Source: Gemmatimonadota bacterium
Lineage (GTDB): Bacteria > Gemmatimonadota > Gemmatimonadetes > Gemmatimonadales > Gemmatimonadaceae
Assembly (NCBI GenBank): GCA_014192065.1
Contig: BJHH01000003.1
Coordinates: 171,835 to 235,834 of the forward strand
Length of the DNA stretch: 64,000 nucleotides
Direction: 5' to 3'
Shown here in pieces: positions 18,150 through 28,683 of the stretch (its first letter is position 1; each line of letters begins with the position of its first letter). The notes under the pieces are model-generated. The model worked only from the letters and a program-made list of their open reading frames with translations, was not told where the DNA came from and made no database searches. The position numbers were made by a program, and so were the translations under genes.

Positions 18150-19402
18150 GCCAAGCCGGCTTCGTGCTGTACGACGACGCACAGGCGCGCGCGACGGAGC
18201 CGTTCGCGATCACCCGGCCATTTGGCGAAGTTCGCGTTGGTGCGATGCTGATTCGCGAACGGTGGGAGCGGGTGCTGGGCGCACCAGCGACCGGGTTTGT
18301 CGCTGCGCCGCACCTGGCCACCTTCCAGGAGTTCGATTCGCCTGCGGCGACCGACGGCACGATCGCCGCTGGCACACTGATCGTCAACACCCGGTTTGCA
18401 CCGGCGCTCGACGCGTTCGTTCCCCGGCTGAAACCGGGCGAAGCCGTGGTGAACAACGGGCGCATCGCCGCCGTTCGGACGGCGCGTGCGGCGGCGGGGC
18501 CTGGCGCGGCAAGCGGAAGCACGACGCTCGACTCACTGAGCACGACGAGCGTTGGCGACATCGCCGGCTGGTGGCTCGGGGAGACTTGGGACGCCGTTGG
18601 GCTGCTCCCCGACATGCTCGCCACCGACGCGTCGGTACTCGCCGATCAGATCGAGGACGAACCTCCGACACACGTATCTGTACTGGGCCCACACCGCCTC
18701 GCCGCGGCGCGCGGCTCGTACTTCGAACCGCACGTTGTCGTCGACACGACCAATGGCGACGTGGTCGTCGAGGCCGGAGCGCGAATCGGTGCGTTTACGC
18801 GGCTCGCTGGACCCTGCGTGATTGGCGCACACGCGCAGGTTGCCGGCGGTCGGTTCAGCTGCGTCTCAATCGGCGCACACTCCCGCGCCTGCGGCGAGAT
18901 GAGTGTCGTGATCATGATCGGCCACGCGAACAAGGGGCACGACGGCTTCATCGGCCATTCGATGATTGGCCGCTGGGCCAACCTTGGCGCCGGCACGATC
19001 ACGAGCAATCTCAAGAACAGCTACGGCAGCGTGCGCGTGACGACCGCTCGCGGCGTGCACGATACCGGCATGCGGTTTCTCGGCTCGTTGATCGGCGACC
19101 ATGCGAAGCTGGCGATCGGCACACGCCTCATGACGGGCTCGATCATCGGCGCCGGTGCGAATCTGTTCGGTGATCGTTCGCCAGACCAGTGGGTGCCGCC
19201 ATTCGCGTGGGGCGATCGTCCGCCGTTCACACAGTACGCCATCGACAAGTTCCTCGACGTCGCTGCGCAGGTACTGCAGCGACGCGCAGAGCAGTTGAGC
19301 GAAGGCATGCGTTCGATGCTCCGCTCGGCGCACACACTGGCTGGCGGCACGCCTCCGGCCACGAAGCCGAACGAAGCATCCACGCGCCGCCGGCAGCGGT
19401 AG
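18146..19402 (+). CDS. alternative GlmU-type sugar nucleotidyltransferase/acetyltransferase
   Basis: A 418-residue two-domain protein of the alternative-GlmU family (TIGR03991 type). The N-terminus FVLYDDAQARATEPFAITRPFGEVRVG is the divergent nucleotidyltransferase start seen in that family. The second half is a left-handed beta-helix with hexapeptide repeats (VEAGARIGAFTRLAGPCVIG, then GHSMIGRWANLGAGTITSNL). The family is predicted to acetylate glucosamine-1-phosphate and transfer uridylate to give UDP-GlcNAc, the substrate of MurA. I see no classical GlmU in this window. It is coupled to the upstream guanylyltransferase. Confidence 0.82.
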   Translation: MSQAGFVLYDDAQARATEPFAITRPFGEVRVGAMLIRERWERVLGAPATGFVAAPHLATFQEFDSPAATDGTIAAGTLIVNTRFAPALDAFVPRLKPGEAVVNNGRIAAVRTARAAAGPGAASGSTTLDSLSTTSVGDIAGWWLGETWDAVGLLPDMLATDASVLADQIEDEPPTHVSVLGPHRLAAARGSYFEPHVVVDTTNGDVVVEAGARIGAFTRLAGPCVIGAHAQVAGGRFSCVSIGAHSRACGEMSVVIMIGHANKGHDGFIGHSMIGRWANLGAGTITSNLKNSYGSVRVTTARGVHDTGMRFLGSLIGDHAKLAIGTRLMTGSIIGAGANLFGDRSPDQWVPPFAWGDRPPFTQYAIDKFLDVAAQVLQRRAEQLSEGMRSMLRSAHTLAGGTPPATKPNEASTRRRQR

Positions 19403-20196
19403 TGCGGATCATTTCGCTCGCGAGCGGCAGCAGTGGCAACGCACTCCTGATCGATGACGGCGACACCAGGATTCTTGTGGACTGCGGTATCGGCCCGCGC
19501 ACAGTCAAGAAACGGCTCGCCGCCGTCGGTGTCCGTGCTGAAGACATCACGGCGGTGGCCGTGACGCACGAGCACATCGACCACATGGGTGGCATCGCGG
19601 CGGCCGTGGCGAAATGGGGATGGCAGGTCGTCGGCAGTGCCGGCACGATCCGCGGGCTCGACACCGAGGTCCGCAAGATTGCAAAGGTGGTCCGCGAACG
19701 CATCCGTATCGGCGGCCTTGACCTGGACCTGATTCCGGTCGCGCACGACGCCAACGAGCCGACGGCGTACGTCATCACGTCACGTGCGACCGGCGTACGG
19801 GCTGGCGTGGCGCACGACCTCGGCGAACCCTCTGATCGGCTGGTGCGCGCATTTCACGGCGCGGAACTGCTTTGCATCGAAGCCAATCATTGCGCCGAGA
19901 TGCTGCGCAACGGCCCGTACCCGGCGTTCCTGAAAGCTCGCGTCGCCAGCGGCACTGGCCACTTGAGCAACGACCAGTCGGCAGCGTTCATCGACGCCGT
20001 GGCAACGGCTTCACTGCAGGCCGTGCTGCTGCTCCACTTGAGTGAAGCGAACAACACACCCGCCGTGGCGTGCGCAGCAGCCCGACGTGGGATATCGCGA
20101 CTCTCGAGACGGGCGTCCCTCGCGGCCGCGGTCCGCAAGGCGCCAAGCGAGCCGATCGGGCCCAAGCCCTTGGCGCAACTCGCCCTAGCGATCTGA
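19402..20196 (+). CDS. metallo-beta-lactamase fold hydrolase (YycJ/WalJ-like)
   Basis: A 264-residue MBL-fold protein. It starts VRIISLASGSSGNALLIDDGDTRILVDCG and carries the metal motif THEHIDH (His56, His58, Asp60, His61), followed by a distal EANH segment (EANHCAEML) and GTGHLSND. The closest family by motif is YycJ/WalJ, a predicted 5'-3' exonuclease-like or envelope-linked protein. GTG 19402 shares one base with the preceding stop (TAGTG). A strong terminator follows at 20217-20251. Confidence 0.82.
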   Translation: MRIISLASGSSGNALLIDDGDTRILVDCGIGPRTVKKRLAAVGVRAEDITAVAVTHEHIDHMGGIAAAVAKWGWQVVGSAGTIRGLDTEVRKIAKVVRERIRIGGLDLDLIPVAHDANEPTAYVITSRATGVRAGVAHDLGEPSDRLVRAFHGAELLCIEANHCAEMLRNGPYPAFLKARVASGTGHLSNDQSAAFIDAVATASLQAVLLLHLSEANNTPAVACAAARRGISRLSRRASLAAAVRKAPSEPIGPKPLAQLALAI

Positions 20197-20216
20197 ACGA
20201 AACACCTCGAAACAGA

Positions 20217-20251
20217 GAACGCCCCCCGTTTCCGGGGGGCGTTCTGGTTTT
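20217..20251 (+). terminator. intrinsic terminator between convergent operons
   Basis: An 11-bp perfect GC-rich stem (GAACGCCCCCC at 20217-20227 with GGGGGGCGTTC at 20234-20244, loop GTTTCC) followed by TGGTTTT. It ends the plus-strand operon. The hairpin also lies 18 bp past the groEL stop on the minus strand, where the 3' tract (CTGTTT) is weaker, so it may serve both sides. Confidence 0.85.
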
Positions 20252-20268
20252 CATTCGAGCGGGAAAGC

Positions 20269-21942
<1,674 letters not shown>

Positions 21943-21966
21943 TCAGCAGTGCGTGAACCGGTCTGC

Positions 21967-22275
21967 TCAGCCGACGACCGCGAGGATGTCGGACTCGCGG
22001 AGAATCAGCATCTGCACCGTGTCAATCGTCACTTCGGTTCCGGAATACTTTCCGTAGAGGATCTTGTCGCCGATCTTCACTTCCATCGCGACGCGCTTGC
22101 CATCCTCGGTGCGGCCTGGTCCGACGGCGATGACCAAACCCTGCTGCGGCTTTTCCTTGGCCGTGTCCGGGATGTACAGGCCACCACGCATCTGCTCCGT
22201 CTCTTCCGACGGCTTGACTACGACTCGATCAGAGAGCGGCGCGACATTCGCGGCCCCTGCGCTCTTTGCTGCCAT
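21967..22275 (-). CDS. groES: co-chaperonin GroES (10 kDa)
   Basis: A 102-residue GroES that caps the GroEL chamber. [11 protein letters not shown] and [16 protein letters not shown] are the family core; [17 protein letters not shown] follows, and the protein ends ILAVVG. ATG 22275 has GAGG seven bases upstream, which favours it over the in-frame codon 13 residues upstream. CIRCE lies 49 bp upstream. Confidence 0.96.
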   Translation of the reverse strand: MAAKSAGAANVAPLSDRVVVKPSEETEQMRGGLYIPDTAKEKPQQGLVIAVGPGRTEDGKRVAMEVKIGDKILYGKYSGTEVTIDTVQMLILRESDILAVVG

Positions 22276-22323
22276 GATGCAACCTCGTGCTGTGGGTTCT
22301 TGGATTCCTGCCAACAGTGCAAA

Positions 22324-22350
22324 CTAGCACTCTCCATAGATGAGTGCTAG
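22324..22350 (-). promoter_or_regulatory. CIRCE operator (HrcA target)
   Basis: CTAGCACTC, nine spacer bases, GAGTGCTAG: a perfect 9-bp inverted repeat that differs from the CIRCE consensus TTAGCACTC-N9-GAGTGCTAA only in the outer base of each arm. It lies upstream of groES-groEL, where HrcA represses transcription in many bacteria. hrcA itself is not in the window. Confidence 0.95.
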
Positions 22351-22472
22351 CGACTGGCTAGCGATCGGCGACTGGCGTGTTGGTTACGGGCCGCGCAAGT
22401 TGGCCTGGCATCTATCTACCTACAGATAGCACCTAACTACCATTACTGCAATTACTTACGAATACTACTTAC

Positions 22473-23252
22473 TTATTTACTTGAGGTGGTAAGTAGTGCA
22501 TGCGCCATCGCGAGCCCAACCAAGGTCAAGTCGGGATCGACCTGATCGATCTCGTCGCAGAGCTCGGCAAACCGAGCACCCAGACCACCGGTGGCGATGA
22601 CGAGCGGCTCGTTCGTGTTCGGCCATTCCTTCTTGATTCGGCGCACGAGGCCGTCGATCGACTCGGCGGCACCGAGCACCACGCCTGCCCTGATGCATTC
22701 GTCGGTGCGGGTGCCGATGACCTTGGCCGGCGCAACTAGCTCGGTGGCTGCGAGCTTGGACGTGCGCCGAAACAGCGACTCAGCAGCGATTTGCACCCCC
22801 GGCGCGATGACGCCACCTAAAAAAGTCCCGTCGGCCGTGATACAGTCAAATGTCGTGGCCGTCCCGAGGTCGACGACGATGCAATCCTTCCGGTGCAGCC
22901 GGCTGGCGGCGAGCGTGTTGATGATCCGGTCGGCGCCGACGGTGAGAGGTTCATCCACCGCGAGCGTGATCGGCAGCGCCGAGCGGCCGTCGACGATAAC
23001 TGGCGCAGCGCCGGTGAGCTTCGCGCAGGCGCCGGCCAGTGACGACGTCGCGCCTGGCACGACCGAACCGATCGCCGCTCCCGTGAGAAGCGCGGGCGTG
23101 GGGAGATCCGCCAGCAACGCACGCAGGACGAGGAAGACCTCGTCTGGAGTGCGCGACGCGTCGGTCGTGAGCCGCCAGCGCTCGACCACCTGAAGTCCGT
23201 CGCAGAGACCGACGGTCGTTTCCGAGTTTCCTGCATCGATAACTAGGATCAT
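22473..23252 (-). CDS. coaX: type III pantothenate kinase
   Basis: A 259-residue ASKHA-fold kinase for the first step of coenzyme A synthesis, of the CoaX type that acetyl-CoA does not inhibit. MILVIDAGNSETTVGL is the phosphate-1 motif, DLGTATTFDCITADG the second, and FLGGVIAPGVQIAAESLF a third family motif. ATG 23252 is preceded by AGGAGG, which overlaps the birA stop codon. Coupling to birA is common in other bacteria too. Confidence 0.94.
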   Translation of the reverse strand: MILVIDAGNSETTVGLCDGLQVVERWRLTTDASRTPDEVFLVLRALLADLPTPALLTGAAIGSVVPGATSSLAGACAKLTGAAPVIVDGRSALPITLAVDEPLTVGADRIINTLAASRLHRKDCIVVDLGTATTFDCITADGTFLGGVIAPGVQIAAESLFRRTSKLAATELVAPAKVIGTRTDECIRAGVVLGAAESIDGLVRRIKKEWPNTNEPLVIATGGLGARFAELCDEIDQVDPDLTLVGLAMAHALLTTSSK

Positions 23253-23260
23253 GCATCCTC

Positions 23261-23992
23261 CTAAGCAAAGACCAGCGAACCGCGCCTGCACTGCACCGTT
23301 TCCATCGACGTCTCGACTAGGAGCGCTCCGGTCGACGTGATACCGCGCGCCCGACCAACGGTCGGCTCCGCGAGCAGTTGGTTGCTCGCCGCGTCACGTG
23401 CTGAGAATTCAAGCAACTCCGCTTGCGTAAGTTGGCCGCTCGCCGCGCAGGCTGCCCGGACGGGCGCGACGATTGCACGGAACAGATCGCTCCGCCGCGT
23501 ACCCTCAACGAGCGCGGTGGCCGCTGGCTGGTCGAGCGGTACGATGAGATTCACCCCAATGCCGATCGTGACCCACTCGAGCGTAGACTCGCGCCAACGG
23601 GCCTCGATGAGGACCCCCGCCAGTTTCCGTCGGTTGACGAGCAAATCGTTTGGCCACTTGATCGACACCTGCACCCCTGCGTCGACAAACCGATCAAGCA
23701 CCGGGGCGATCGCGAGCCCGACTCGCAGGCTGAGCACGCCCAAGCCCGACGGCTCAACTTCGCGCTCGAGCAACGTCATCCAAAGTCCCATCCCCGGTTC
23801 CGAACTCCAACGCCTGCCGAACCGCCCCCGTCCGTCCGACTGCCGCTCGGCGATCACGACCGTGCCACTCGGCGCATCCTGCTCGGCGAGGTCGTTCGCC
23901 TCATCCATCGTCGACGAAACCAGATCGCACAGCGCGACCCGCGGCACGCCGGCCAGCGTAGCGAGCGCAATGGCATCGAGCCCGTCGATCAT
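23261..23992 (-). CDS. birA: biotin-[acetyl-CoA-carboxylase] ligase without DNA-binding domain
   Basis: A 243-residue biotin protein ligase. The catalytic motif is GRGRFGRRWSSEPG, followed by KWPNDLLVNRRKLAGVLIE. There is no N-terminal helix-turn-helix, so it is a monofunctional (group I) ligase that cannot act as the biotin repressor. ATG 23992 lies 17 bp after the uppP stop; GTG 24001 is possible. It attaches biotin to carboxylase carrier domains in the cytoplasm. Confidence 0.92.
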   Translation of the reverse strand: MIDGLDAIALATLAGVPRVALCDLVSSTMDEANDLAEQDAPSGTVVIAERQSDGRGRFGRRWSSEPGMGLWMTLLEREVEPSGLGVLSLRVGLAIAPVLDRFVDAGVQVSIKWPNDLLVNRRKLAGVLIEARWRESTLEWVTIGIGVNLIVPLDQPAATALVEGTRRSDLFRAIVAPVRAACAASGQLTQAELLEFSARDAASNQLLAEPTVGRARGITSTGALLVETSMETVQCRRGSLVFA

Positions 23993-24008
23993 CAAGTGCA
24001 CCGCGCCA

Positions 24009-24812
24009 TCATCCCGCACGCGACCAGACCAGGCCAATCACCGCGATGCCCAGCACAATACGATACGCGGCGAACACGCCCAAACTGCGGTGCTGCACAA
24101 ACCGGAGGAGCATCGTGATGGCGAGCCATCCACTCACTGCCGCCGTCGCCATGCCGACCAATACAGGCGTGAGGTCGGGCGCCTGCAAGGCCTCCGGAGC
24201 CTTGAGGGCCGCCGCCGCCGCTGTGATGGGCATCGACATCAGGAAGCTGAACTTCGCGGCGCCGGCGCGGTCGAAACCGAGCGCGCGCCCGGCCGTGATC
24301 GTGGCACCCGAACGCGAAACGCCAGGGACGATCGCGCACGCCTGCGCGAGTCCGATCAATACGGCGTCGCGCCAGCGCATGGCCTTGAGCGTGCGATCTT
24401 CCGGCGCGCGACGATCCACGGCCCAGAGAATCACCCCCATCACGATCAGCGCGGTGGCCGTGAGCAACGGCGCGCGGAAGGCCGACTCCGCCTGACTCTC
24501 CAGCAGATACCCGATCGCGGCGCCAGGAATCGTGCCCACGACAAGCAGGCCCAGACGACGGCCATCGTCGCCGGCGAGACGTCGCTCGCGTACCGATCGG
24601 ACCGCCGCTGCTGCGAGGGCGACCCAGTCGCGCCGAAAATACCAGAGCACCGCCGCCAGCGTGCCGATGTGGAGCGCCACGTCGAACGCGAGCCCGGGTG
24701 CGGCCCATCCAAATGCCCAAGGCGCGAGTGCCAGGTGAGCTGAACTACTGATCGGAAGAAACTCGGCGAGCCCCTGCAAGGCGCCGAGTACGGCGGCCTG
24801 AAAGACCGTCAC
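24009..24812 (-). CDS. uppP: undecaprenyl-diphosphatase UppP/BacA
   Basis: A 267-residue integral membrane protein that dephosphorylates undecaprenyl diphosphate to recycle the cell-wall lipid carrier. The two signature sites are QGLAEFLPISSSAHL near the N-terminus and PGVSRSGATIT in the middle. Several hydrophobic helices follow (for example FSFLMSMPITAAAAAL). GTG 24812 overlaps the bshA stop as GTGA. Confidence 0.95.
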   Translation of the reverse strand: MTVFQAAVLGALQGLAEFLPISSSAHLALAPWAFGWAAPGLAFDVALHIGTLAAVLWYFRRDWVALAAAAVRSVRERRLAGDDGRRLGLLVVGTIPGAAIGYLLESQAESAFRAPLLTATALIVMGVILWAVDRRAPEDRTLKAMRWRDAVLIGLAQACAIVPGVSRSGATITAGRALGFDRAGAAKFSFLMSMPITAAAAALKAPEALQAPDLTPVLVGMATAAVSGWLAITMLLRFVQHRSLGVFAAYRIVLGIAVIGLVWSRAG

Positions 24813-25933
24813 GCGACGGAATGGTAAATGTCTTCGTACTGCGTGACGACGTCATCGATGCCAAATTTCGCGCGCGCCCGCGCGACGCTGGCGTCGCTTT
24901 GACGGCGCCAGTGCGCCGGATCGGTGAGCAGCGCGTTCGCCGCGGCGCCCATCGCCTTGATATCGCCAACCGGAAGGAGCGACCCGGTGACGCCAGGCTC
25001 GACCACTTCGACGATGCCACCAACCCCCGCCGCCACCACGGGGACTCCGCACGCCATCGCCTCGAGTGCGCTCAGTCCAAAACTTTCGCGATCGGTGGTG
25101 AGCAGGTAGACGTCCGCGATCGCCAGCAGTGGCGCCACGCCATCGATGCGCCCGAGGAACCGCACATCCTCTGCGACGCCGAGCCGCTTGGCTTCGTCCT
25201 CAGCGGCGCTGCGGTCGGGGCCGTCGCCAACCATCACCAGGACCGCGGGCATCGTGCGCCGCACTTCAGCGAACGTACCGATCACGTCGAGGACGCGCTT
25301 CACCGGCCGGAAGTTCGAGATGTGCATAAGCACCGGGCGGTCGCCGGCCAATTCCCGTTTGAATGCGACGTCGTGACAATCGCGGTTGTACACAGCGGGA
25401 TCGACGAAGTTGGGGACAACATCCACACGAAAGTTTTCGTCACCAAAGGCGCGGATCGTCTCGTGCTTCAGGAATTCGGAGACGGCCGTCACGCGGTCAG
25501 ATTTTTCAATCGAGAACTTAGTAATGGCGTGGTACGAATGGTCCTGCCCGACAATCGTGATGTCGGTGCCGTGCAGCGTCGTGACGACCGGCATCGCGCG
25601 GCCGGATTCGGCGAGCATCTGCTTGGCGAGCCACGCGCTGGTGGCGTGCGGGATCGCGTAATGCACGTGCAGGAGATCGAGATCGTGCTGGATCACCACC
25701 TCGTGCATCTTCACGGCGAGGGCCAAGTCGTAGGGCGGATACTGAAAGAGCGGGTACTGCCCCATCGATACTTCGTGGTACGCCACCCGCGGCACAAACA
25801 CCGGCAGCCGGAATGGTCGCTGGTACGTGATGAAATGGATTTCGTGTCCGCGCGCCGCGAGCGCGAGTCCCAATTCGGTCGCGACGGCGCCGGAGCCACC
25901 GTAGGTCGGATAACAGGTGATGCCAACCTTCAC
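24809..25933 (-). CDS. bshA: N-acetyl-alpha-D-glucosaminyl L-malate synthase BshA
   Basis: A 374-residue GT4 glycosyltransferase that joins GlcNAc from UDP-GlcNAc to L-malate in the first step of bacillithiol synthesis. VGITCYPTYGGSGAVATELG is the family start, and ESFGLSALEAMACGVPVVA with GSLLPVGD forms the GT-B donor site. GTG 25933 has GGAGG seven bases upstream and overlaps the miaA stop (GTGA), so I prefer it over ATG 25957, which lies inside miaA. Bacillithiol is known in Firmicutes, Deinococcus and Bacteroidetes; other bsh genes are not in the window. Confidence 0.88.
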   Translation of the reverse strand: MKVGITCYPTYGGSGAVATELGLALAARGHEIHFITYQRPFRLPVFVPRVAYHEVSMGQYPLFQYPPYDLALAVKMHEVVIQHDLDLLHVHYAIPHATSAWLAKQMLAESGRAMPVVTTLHGTDITIVGQDHSYHAITKFSIEKSDRVTAVSEFLKHETIRAFGDENFRVDVVPNFVDPAVYNRDCHDVAFKRELAGDRPVLMHISNFRPVKRVLDVIGTFAEVRRTMPAVLVMVGDGPDRSAAEDEAKRLGVAEDVRFLGRIDGVAPLLAIADVYLLTTDRESFGLSALEAMACGVPVVAAGVGGIVEVVEPGVTGSLLPVGDIKAMGAAANALLTDPAHWRRQSDASVARARAKFGIDDVVTQYEDIYHSVA

Positions 25934-26856
25934 GCCGTTCCCTCCGATCGCCACCATGCGTCCGCCGCGGCATCGGCGCCGGGGGACCGCGGATCCACTC
26001 GCACGACGTCGGCCCCATCGAGTTGGTGCCGGAACCAGGTGCGCTGTCTCTTTGCGTATTGCCGCGTCTCGAAAAGTATAGCCGAGCGGGCCTCAGCCAT
26101 GTCACGTCCGCGGAGGGCCACATCGCGGACGGCAGCGTAGCCACACGCCTGCCAGGCCGGTGCGTCTGGCGGGACGGTCCGGGTCAGTGCTACGGCTTCG
26201 TCGGCCCATCCCCCAGCGATCATCGCGTCGAGGCGGCTCTCGATCTGCGTCTGCAACTCAGTCCCCGGATCGACAACGAGCCACCGCACGCGGTACCGCG
26301 GCGGTCGGGCCGAATCGCGGTGCAGATCACTCAGTCGATGGCCAGTGAGCAGCGCAACCTCGATCGCGCGCAGCAACTGGGTCCGCCCGAGATGCGCGCG
26401 TGCCGGATCGAGTCGCGCGACCCAACGGCGGAGTTCCGGCACCGTCCAACCTTCCAGCTCTGCCGCGAGCGTCGCGCGCGGCCCTGCGCCGAGCACCGGT
26501 TCGTCGAAGAGCGGAGCGGAGAGTGCCCGCAAATAGAGCCCGGTGCCGCCCACGATGAGCACGTTGACTGCGCCAATCTCTTCGACCCACTGCGTGGCGT
26601 CGCCAGCCCAGCGCGCGGCCGACCAGCGCTCCGTGGGTTCGGCAACGTCGATGCCGCGGTGCGGCACGGCGGCGAGGTCGACCTTCGATGGTTTCGCCGT
26701 GCCGATGTCAAACCCCCGGTACAGCTGCCGCGAATCAGCGCTGACGATCGTGAGTCCATGTTTCGCGGCGAGTGCGATGGCCAGTCCGGACTTGCCAGCT
26801 CCGGTCGGGCCGCAGACGACATGCACCACCGCAGGTGCCGGCAAGAGTTCCGTCAT
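25930..26856 (-). CDS. miaA: tRNA dimethylallyltransferase
   Basis: A 308-residue MiaA that adds a dimethylallyl group to A37 of tRNAs reading U-starting codons. The P-loop is CGPTGAGKSGLAIALA, then SADSRQLYRGFDIGTAKP and GGTGLYLRAL. ATG 26856 is chosen; a TTG six codons upstream would overlap the mutL stop. It is co-transcribed with mutL and bshA. Confidence 0.93.
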   Translation of the reverse strand: MTELLPAPAVVHVVCGPTGAGKSGLAIALAAKHGLTIVSADSRQLYRGFDIGTAKPSKVDLAAVPHRGIDVAEPTERWSAARWAGDATQWVEEIGAVNVLIVGGTGLYLRALSAPLFDEPVLGAGPRATLAAELEGWTVPELRRWVARLDPARAHLGRTQLLRAIEVALLTGHRLSDLHRDSARPPRYRVRWLVVDPGTELQTQIESRLDAMIAGGWADEAVALTRTVPPDAPAWQACGYAAVRDVALRGRDMAEARSAILFETRQYAKRQRTWFRHQLDGADVVRVDPRSPGADAAADAWWRSEGTA

Positions 26857-26870
26857 GCGCTTCGCGGCGC

Positions 26871-28649
26871 TCAACGCCGCCCGAAGCGGCGCTCGAGCTC
26901 TTCCCAGCTCAACTGCACGATCGTGCTGCGGCCATGCACGTCATACGCAGGCAGGGTCGTGCGGGCCAGCGCGATGTAGAGACCGCGCATTTCGTCCTGT
27001 GCGAGCAGGTCACCCGCTTTCACCGCTCCCTTGCACGCCACCGTGGCCGCGAGCCGCTCGTGCCGGGCGAGCCCGCTCCCCGCACGATCGCCCGCAAGCA
27101 TGGCGAGTGAATCGCGCAGGCAGCGTTCGGCGTCGAACCGCGGGTGCGGCGCCGGCACAGCGTGGACGGCCAGTGCGTGACCGCCGAATGGCTCGACCTG
27201 AAATCCAAGTGTCCGGAACAGTTCACCGTGCTCCTCAAACGCCTCACACTCAGCCGGGGCGAGATGCAACGTGAGCGGGAAGAGCAACGCCTGCGACGTT
27301 GCACTGCCGTCGGCCATGCCGAGCATGAACTTCTCGAAGAGCACGCGTTCATGCGCAGAGTGCTGGTCAATGAGCACGATCGCGTCATCGGATTCGAACA
27401 TCATCCAGGTACGTCGCAGCTGGACGAGCGGCGGCACGACCATGTCCGGTGGGCGCACCTGACCGTGCGGCGCCTCACTGGACTCGTCTGGAGAGCCGAC
27501 GGCAATCTGCGCGACTGACGACGGCATCGCATCGCCATCCGCTCGTTCGAACAGCGGAGCCGGCGCTGGCATCGACGGTCGCAGCGCTTCGATGTCCACG
27601 GGCGCTGATTGCGTGTCAGTCCGCGCGCCATGCGTCACAAATGCGAACGATACGTTTTCGCCGGAACCGAGCGCGTGGCGCACCGCGCGTTCCACCGCGC
27701 GCTCCACGCTCCATCGATCGCGGAAACGCACCTCGGCCTTGGCCGGATGCACGTTGACGTCCACGTCACCGACTGGCACCGTGATTTCGAGAAGCACGGT
27801 CGGCCGCACACCAGCCGGGATTGTTGAGCGGTACGCCGCCTCGGCTGCGCGGATAATCCCGTGGTCGCGCACCGCACGGCCGTTGACCGAGACAAAGATA
27901 CGGCGACTGGCGAGCCCAACATCGGACGGCGTCTCGACAAGACCGGCTACGCGGATCGGACCACTGACATCGTCGACGCCAACAAGCGATTCCGCGGCCG
28001 CGGCACCCCAAAGCGCGGCCACCCGATCACGAAGTGTCGTGGCCAGCGGGAGCGTCATCGCTTCGCGGCCGTCGTGCTGCATGGTGAGGCGAACATCGCG
28101 GCGCGCGAGCGCAATCGCCGTCATCGTCTCCTGGATCGCCCGCCACTCGCTCCGCACACCCTTCATGAACTTGTGGCGCGCTGGAGTGTTGAAGAACAGT
28201 CCCTCCACACTGACGGTCGTTCCGCGCCGGCGAGTGGCCGCGGCCACGCTCTCGCGCTGCCCGCCTACGACGCGGACGCGAGTCCCCGATCCGTCGGACG
28301 TCGCCGTTTCGATCTCAAGCCGCGACACCGAACCGATTGCCGGGAGCGCTTCACCGCGAAACCCGAAGCTCGCGACCCCAACCAAGTCGGCGGCGCTGCG
28401 GATCTTCGAGGTCGCGTGGCGTTCGACCGCAATCTCGGCGTCGTCGCGTTCCATGCCGTGGCCATCGTCGGCGACCCGTACGAGCGTGCGCCCGCCCTCG
28501 GTCACCGTGACCTCAATGGTCGTCGCGCCCGCGTCGAGCGCATTCTCGACGAGTTCCTTGACAACGGAAGCCGGCCGCTCGACCACTTCGCCGGCGGCGA
28601 TCTGGTTAGCGACCGCCGAGGGCAGCACGGCAATGCGAAGCGTGGTCAT
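26871..28649 (-). CDS. mutL: DNA mismatch repair protein MutL
   Basis: A 592-residue MutL with a GHKL ATPase: IAAGEVVERPASVVKELVENALDAG, DDGHGM, TSKIRSAADL and GFRGEAL. The C-terminal domain has DQHSAHERVLFEKF, matching the DQHA-x2-E-x4-E endonuclease motif with Ser for Ala, and ACKGAVKAGDLL. The final motif reads DVHGRST where endonuclease MutLs usually have CPHGRP, so one Cys metal ligand is absent. Nicking activity is therefore uncertain. ATG 28649 is the start; the longer frame upstream is unconserved. Confidence 0.95.
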   Translation of the reverse strand: MTTLRIAVLPSAVANQIAAGEVVERPASVVKELVENALDAGATTIEVTVTEGGRTLVRVADDGHGMERDDAEIAVERHATSKIRSAADLVGVASFGFRGEALPAIGSVSRLEIETATSDGSGTRVRVVGGQRESVAAATRRRGTTVSVEGLFFNTPARHKFMKGVRSEWRAIQETMTAIALARRDVRLTMQHDGREAMTLPLATTLRDRVAALWGAAAAESLVGVDDVSGPIRVAGLVETPSDVGLASRRIFVSVNGRAVRDHGIIRAAEAAYRSTIPAGVRPTVLLEITVPVGDVDVNVHPAKAEVRFRDRWSVERAVERAVRHALGSGENVSFAFVTHGARTDTQSAPVDIEALRPSMPAPAPLFERADGDAMPSSVAQIAVGSPDESSEAPHGQVRPPDMVVPPLVQLRRTWMMFESDDAIVLIDQHSAHERVLFEKFMLGMADGSATSQALLFPLTLHLAPAECEAFEEHGELFRTLGFQVEPFGGHALAVHAVPAPHPRFDAERCLRDSLAMLAGDRAGSGLARHERLAATVACKGAVKAGDLLAQDEMRGLYIALARTTLPAYDVHGRSTIVQLSWEELERRFGRR

Positions 28650-28683
28650 CAGATCCTGAATCTCCCGGCCTGCCGTCGAGAGG

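Noticed and set aside
24821-26140. 439-codon plus-strand frame opposite bshA and miaA
   Set aside because: Antisense to two clear genes, no motif and no ribosome binding site.
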